Shown in pieces: positions 5,612 to 7,896 of a stretch of 7,896 nucleotides of DNA. Each line of letters opens with the position of its first letter. The first letter of the stretch is position 1. The notes below the pieces were generated by a model. The model ran no database searches. It saw only the letters and a program-made list of their open reading frames with translations, and was not told the origin of the DNA. The position numbers were made by a program, and so were the translations under genes. Source of the stretch: Chloroflexota bacterium (GTDB taxonomy: Bacteria > Chloroflexota > Anaerolineae > UBA1429); NCBI GenBank assembly GCA_014360745.1, contig JACIWY010000157.1, positions 1-7,896 on the forward strand, read 5' to 3'.

Positions 5612-7603
5612 ATGAGCGAACTTGGCGGCTGGACGGGCCGTCTTTTGCGCATCGACCTCTCTACAGGCCGTATCTGGAGCGAGGATACCCGAGCCTATCT
5701 GCCCGAGTACATCGGCGGGCTGGGTATCGCCGCACGCATCGCCTGGAATGAGCTGCGGCCCGGTGTCGGGCCGTTCGACCCCGAAAACCTCTTGTTCTTG
5801 ATGGTCGGCCCGCTCACCGGCACGCTGGCCTCCGGCGGGGGGCGGGTGGTGGTAGCCGGCATCGCGCCTCAGCAAAAGCCCTCGATCTTTTCCCGCTCGG
5901 GCATCGGCGGCCATTGGGGTGCCGAGCTCAAGTACGCCGGTTTCGACGGCATCGTTGTACAAGGTCGCGCCGACGCGCCGGTGTATCTCTGGGTACACGA
6001 CGGCGAGGCCGAGATCCGCCCGGCCGACGATCTTTGGGGCCACGGCACCTTGGCGGTCACCCAGATGTTGCGCGTACGGCATGGGGCCAAGACGCGCGTC
6101 GTTTCCTGTGGGCAGGCCGGCGAGAATTTGTGTCGCATCGCCTGCATCCAGACCGAGACGGGAAATGCGGCAGGACAAGGCGGCTATGGTGCCGTCATGG
6201 GCAGCAAGCAACTAAAGGCCGTCGCCGTGCGTGGAACCGGCGGTGTGCGCGTGGCCGATCCACAGCGGATGTTGACGCTCTGTTTACAGGCCAGCCGTGA
6301 GGGCCAACGTCCCAATTGGCCACCGCTAAACCCCCGGCCAGTAGGGGGTAACCATGCCCCACAAGCTACACTCCCCTTTCGCCAGCGCAAGTGCGGCTTC
6401 TGCATTACCCAGTGCGGCAACCGTCATTATATGGGAGTACCGGCCGCTTTCGGCGCCGGCAGCTACACCGGCGATCATTTCTGCTACAGCTATCCCGCCG
6501 AGCTGCGCGCCCAAGTACAGGGATACTCGATCACCGCGGACTATGGCTTGAACGGTTGGGAGATCGGCTTTGGCATCATCCCTTGGTTGCAGATGTGCAA
6601 GCAGCACGGGCTGCTCGAAGCCATCGACGGCATTCCCCTGCCGGTGCCCGACAAACCGCTCGCCTACCGCGCCGACACCGCGCCGGTCTCGGGCGAGCTG
6701 CTCGCACGCCTTTTGCGCCTCATCGCCTTCCGCGAGGGTGAATTGGGCGATGCGCTTGCCGACGGTGCTTGCTACGCGGCGGAGCGCCTCTTTGGCGGGG
6801 CGGGCGCGCCTTTGCTCGACCGCATCTATCCGCGACGCGCCGGCCAAACCTCTCATTGGAACGCCCATTGGGGCACCGGAGGCAACATCTATTTCCCCTT
6901 CTGGCTGGTGCCGATCTTGCAATGGTGCGTGGACACCCGCGATCCGGCCAGCGACTCCACCCACGGTTACGCGACACACATGCTCAGCTATCTGCCGATC
7001 CACGGGCCGAATCGCGGCCCACTGACCATGGAGGAGGCCAAGGCGGTGTGCGCCCGCGTCTACGGCGAGCCCGATGTGGCAGATCCGACATTCACCTACA
7101 ACAAACCGGAGACCAAGGCGATCCCAGCTATCTGGCACCACGATCGGGCTATGGTCGTCGAGTCGCTGCTGTTGTGCGACAAGGAGCACTCGCGGGTGTT
7201 CACCATGTTGACCGAGGACCACGTGGCCGACACGGCCCTGATGGCCAAGCTGTTCCAGGCCTGCACCGGCGTCGAAATGGACGAAAAAACCCTGGATCGG
7301 GCCGGTGAGCGCATCTTTAACCTATTGCGGGCCATCGACGTGCGCAATCACGGGCGCACGCGGGCGATCGACAAATACACCGCGCGGACGCTCACCCACC
7401 CCGCTTTCACCGATGGGGTGAGCCTGGATCTGGAGCAATTCTGGCCCATGCTGGACAAGTATTATGAACTGCGCGGATGGGATCCGGCGACCGGTTGGCC
7501 CACGCGGGAGCGGTTACAGGCGCTCGGCCTGGGCGATGTGGCGAATGAGCTGTACCGTACTCACCAAGAGGCCGCTTCCCGCAAGCAGATGGCGCCGATC
7601 TGA
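5612..7603 (+). CDS. Aldehyde:ferredoxin oxidoreductase family protein (AOR-2)
   Basis: Complete, 663 residues, a normal length for the family. N-terminal motifs are WTGRLLRIDLSTG (7-19) and YIGGLGIAAR (33-42). GQGGYGAVMGSKQLKAV (188-204) is the family signature in the pterin-binding region. Iron-sulfur ligands are C261, C264 and C268 (CGFCITQC, CX2CX3C) and C522 (LLLCDKEH). The C-terminus has the usual RTRAIDKYTAR and YYELRGWDPATGWPT segments. Family knowledge: a cytoplasmic tungsten or molybdenum bis-pyranopterin oxidoreductase, usually oxidising aldehydes with ferredoxin. It differs from AOR-1. The stretch from the third cysteine to the conserved YGLNGWE is shorter (44 against 50 residues), and the (P/G)EYE motif holding a glutamate near the metal site in the Pyrococcus enzyme is not recognisable. 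The substrate is therefore open. It diverges from the HTH-receiver regulator. A binding-protein gene follows after 150 bp. Confidence 0.93.
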   Translation: MSELGGWTGRLLRIDLSTGRIWSEDTRAYLPEYIGGLGIAARIAWNELRPGVGPFDPENLLFLMVGPLTGTLASGGGRVVVAGIAPQQKPSIFSRSGIGGHWGAELKYAGFDGIVVQGRADAPVYLWVHDGEAEIRPADDLWGHGTLAVTQMLRVRHGAKTRVVSCGQAGENLCRIACIQTETGNAAGQGGYGAVMGSKQLKAVAVRGTGGVRVADPQRMLTLCLQASREGQRPNWPPLNPRPVGGNHAPQATLPFRQRKCGFCITQCGNRHYMGVPAAFGAGSYTGDHFCYSYPAELRAQVQGYSITADYGLNGWEIGFGIIPWLQMCKQHGLLEAIDGIPLPVPDKPLAYRADTAPVSGELLARLLRLIAFREGELGDALADGACYAAERLFGGAGAPLLDRIYPRRAGQTSHWNAHWGTGGNIYFPFWLVPILQWCVDTRDPASDSTHGYATHMLSYLPIHGPNRGPLTMEEAKAVCARVYGEPDVADPTFTYNKPETKAIPAIWHHDRAMVVESLLLCDKEHSRVFTMLTEDHVADTALMAKLFQACTGVEMDEKTLDRAGERIFNLLRAIDVRNHGRTRAIDKYTARTLTHPAFTDGVSLDLEQFWPMLDKYYELRGWDPATGWPTRERLQALGLGDVANELYRTHQEAASRKQMAPI

Positions 7604-7610
7604 ATCTGCC

Positions 7611-7649
7611 TCGGCCATCGTTACAAAAAGGCCGATTGCCTCTAATCGG
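7611..7649 (+). other. Overlapping alternative hairpins after AOR-2
   Basis: Stem A pairs TCGGCC (7611-7616) with GGCCGA (7630-7635) across 13 nt. Stem B pairs CCGATT (7632-7637) with AATCGG (7644-7649) across 6 nt. They share 7632-7635, so only one can form at a time. The sequence after them is purine-rich rather than a T-tract, so this is not a standard intrinsic terminator. It could protect the 3' end of the AOR-2 message or attenuate readthrough into the transporter gene. Confidence 0.4.
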
Positions 7650-7663
7650 GATAAAGAAAGGAG

Positions 7664-7684
7664 AGGAGGGAAAATATGTCTTGA
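7664..7684 (+). other. Two-codon open frame behind a strong Shine-Dalgarno
   Basis: AGGAGGG (7664-7670) is followed after 5 nt by ATG TCT TGA (7676-7684), which would encode only Met-Ser. The spacing is ideal and the ribosome site is at least as good as that of the genes around it. It may be a minimal leader frame, a ribosome stand-by site or a chance event in a purine-rich leader. It lies 69 nt upstream of the binding-protein start. Confidence 0.35.
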
Positions 7685-7717
7685 ATTTTTATATCAGCTC
7701 ATCCATAAGAGTATTTT

Positions 7718-7728
7718 TCCATAATGGA
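7718..7728. repeat. Short inverted repeat before the binding-protein gene
   Basis: TCCAT-A-ATGGA is a perfect 11-nt inverted repeat about 25 nt before the start codon. Its CCATAA (7719-7724) also occurs at 7703-7708. No convincing -35/-10 pair was found in 7604-7753; TTGAAT (7681-7686) is the only -35-like hexamer and lacks a good partner. Transcription may therefore read through from AOR-2, or start at a promoter not recognisable by eye. Confidence 0.28.
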
Positions 7729-7753
7729 GTCAGAGCGTCAAAGGAGAACTCAA

Positions 7754-7896
7754 ATGGCACAGCAGAATAGTCACAAGCTTACCCGTCGCAGTCTGCTTCG
7801 GGGCGCTGCCGTCGGCATTGCTGGAGCGCTCTTTGCAGCCTGCCAGCCCAAGGTGGTCGAAGTGACCCGCGTGGTCGAGAAGGAAAAGGTCGTCGA
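7754..7896 (+). CDS. Tat-exported lipoprotein, probable ABC-transporter substrate-binding protein (N-terminus only)
   Basis: 47 complete codons are visible before the window ends. ATG 7754 follows AAGGAG (7741-7746) by 7 nt. The protein starts with a twin-arginine signal (TRRSLLRG, R11-R12), a hydrophobic stretch (about 17-28) and a lipobox ending at C30 (LFAAC), so the mature protein should be lipid-anchored outside the membrane. The residues after the cysteine, VVEVTRVVEKEKVV, form the charged Val/Glu linker typical of Chloroflexota extracellular binding proteins of peptide, sugar or similar ABC importers. The ligand class cannot be told from this fragment. Its position behind AOR-2 suggests, but does not show, that the transporter supplies a substrate to the oxidoreductase pathway. 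Confidence 0.8.
   Translation, partial: MAQQNSHKLTRRSLLRGAAVGIAGALFAACQPKVVEVTRVVEKEKVV

Noticed and set aside
5558..5652. Regulator start at ATG 5652 (489 residues)
   Set aside because: It would overlap the divergent AOR-2 gene by 41 bp and cover its promoter. The added residues look non-domain-like, and ATG 5457 has a better-spaced Shine-Dalgarno.
6326..7222. Minus-strand 298-codon frame, with others at 5540-6211 and 6769-7308
   Set aside because: These are shadows of AOR-2 in G+C-rich DNA, which has few stops in other frames. The AOR-2 frame carries all the family motifs.
1..7603. AOR-1 and AOR-2 as a recent inverted duplication
   Set aside because: Only family-wide motifs match by eye. 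Cysteine spacing, loop lengths and the active-site segment differ, and no shared nucleotide blocks were noticed.
1..7896. CRISPR arrays, tRNA or rRNA genes, insertion sequences
   Set aside because: No regularly spaced repeats, cloverleaf-like segments, transposase motifs or terminal inverted repeats were seen on either strand.

Overview
The window most likely comes from an anaerobic or facultative member of the Chloroflexota (Anaerolineae-like). The best clue is the incomplete gene at the right edge. It encodes a twin-arginine lipoprotein whose lipobox cysteine is followed by a Val/Glu/Lys-rich linker (VVEVTRVVEKEKVV), a style very common in Chloroflexota ABC-transporter binding proteins. The moderately high G+C content and the large multi-domain signalling proteins fit this. 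The assignment is an inference from sequence style, not from a search.

Layout, left to right. (1) Positions 1-1755, minus strand: an aldehyde:ferredoxin oxidoreductase (AOR) family gene, 585 codons visible, with its C-terminus cut by the window edge. (2) 1756-1991: a 236-bp divergent control region with two near-identical 12-bp direct repeats and a TATAAT-G-ATTATA palindrome. (3) 1992-4253, plus: a membrane hybrid histidine kinase with six probable membrane helices, a coiled coil, HisKA, HATPase, a degenerate receiver and a second receiver. (4) 4183-5457, minus: a soluble regulator with an N-terminal sigma-region-4-like helix-turn-helix, a degenerate kinase-like middle domain and an intact C-terminal receiver. 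Its 3' end overlaps the kinase gene tail to tail by 71 bp. (5) 5458-5611: a second divergent control region with tandem repeats, a plausible sigma-70 promoter and an inverted repeat. (6) 5612-7603, plus: a second, clearly different AOR-family gene, complete at 663 residues. (7) 7604-7753: a leader with hairpins and a two-codon open frame behind a strong Shine-Dalgarno. (8) 7754-7896, plus: the start of the binding-protein gene.

The layout is mirror-like. Two outward-reading AOR genes enclose two inward-reading regulatory genes, and each AOR shares a control region with one signalling gene. A reasonable reading is that the kinase and the HTH-receiver protein form a two-component pair controlling one or both tungsten/molybdenum oxidoreductases, and perhaps the transporter downstream. 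The partnership, the substrate and the signal are inferred only from position and domain content. No RNA genes, insertion sequences or CRISPR arrays were seen.
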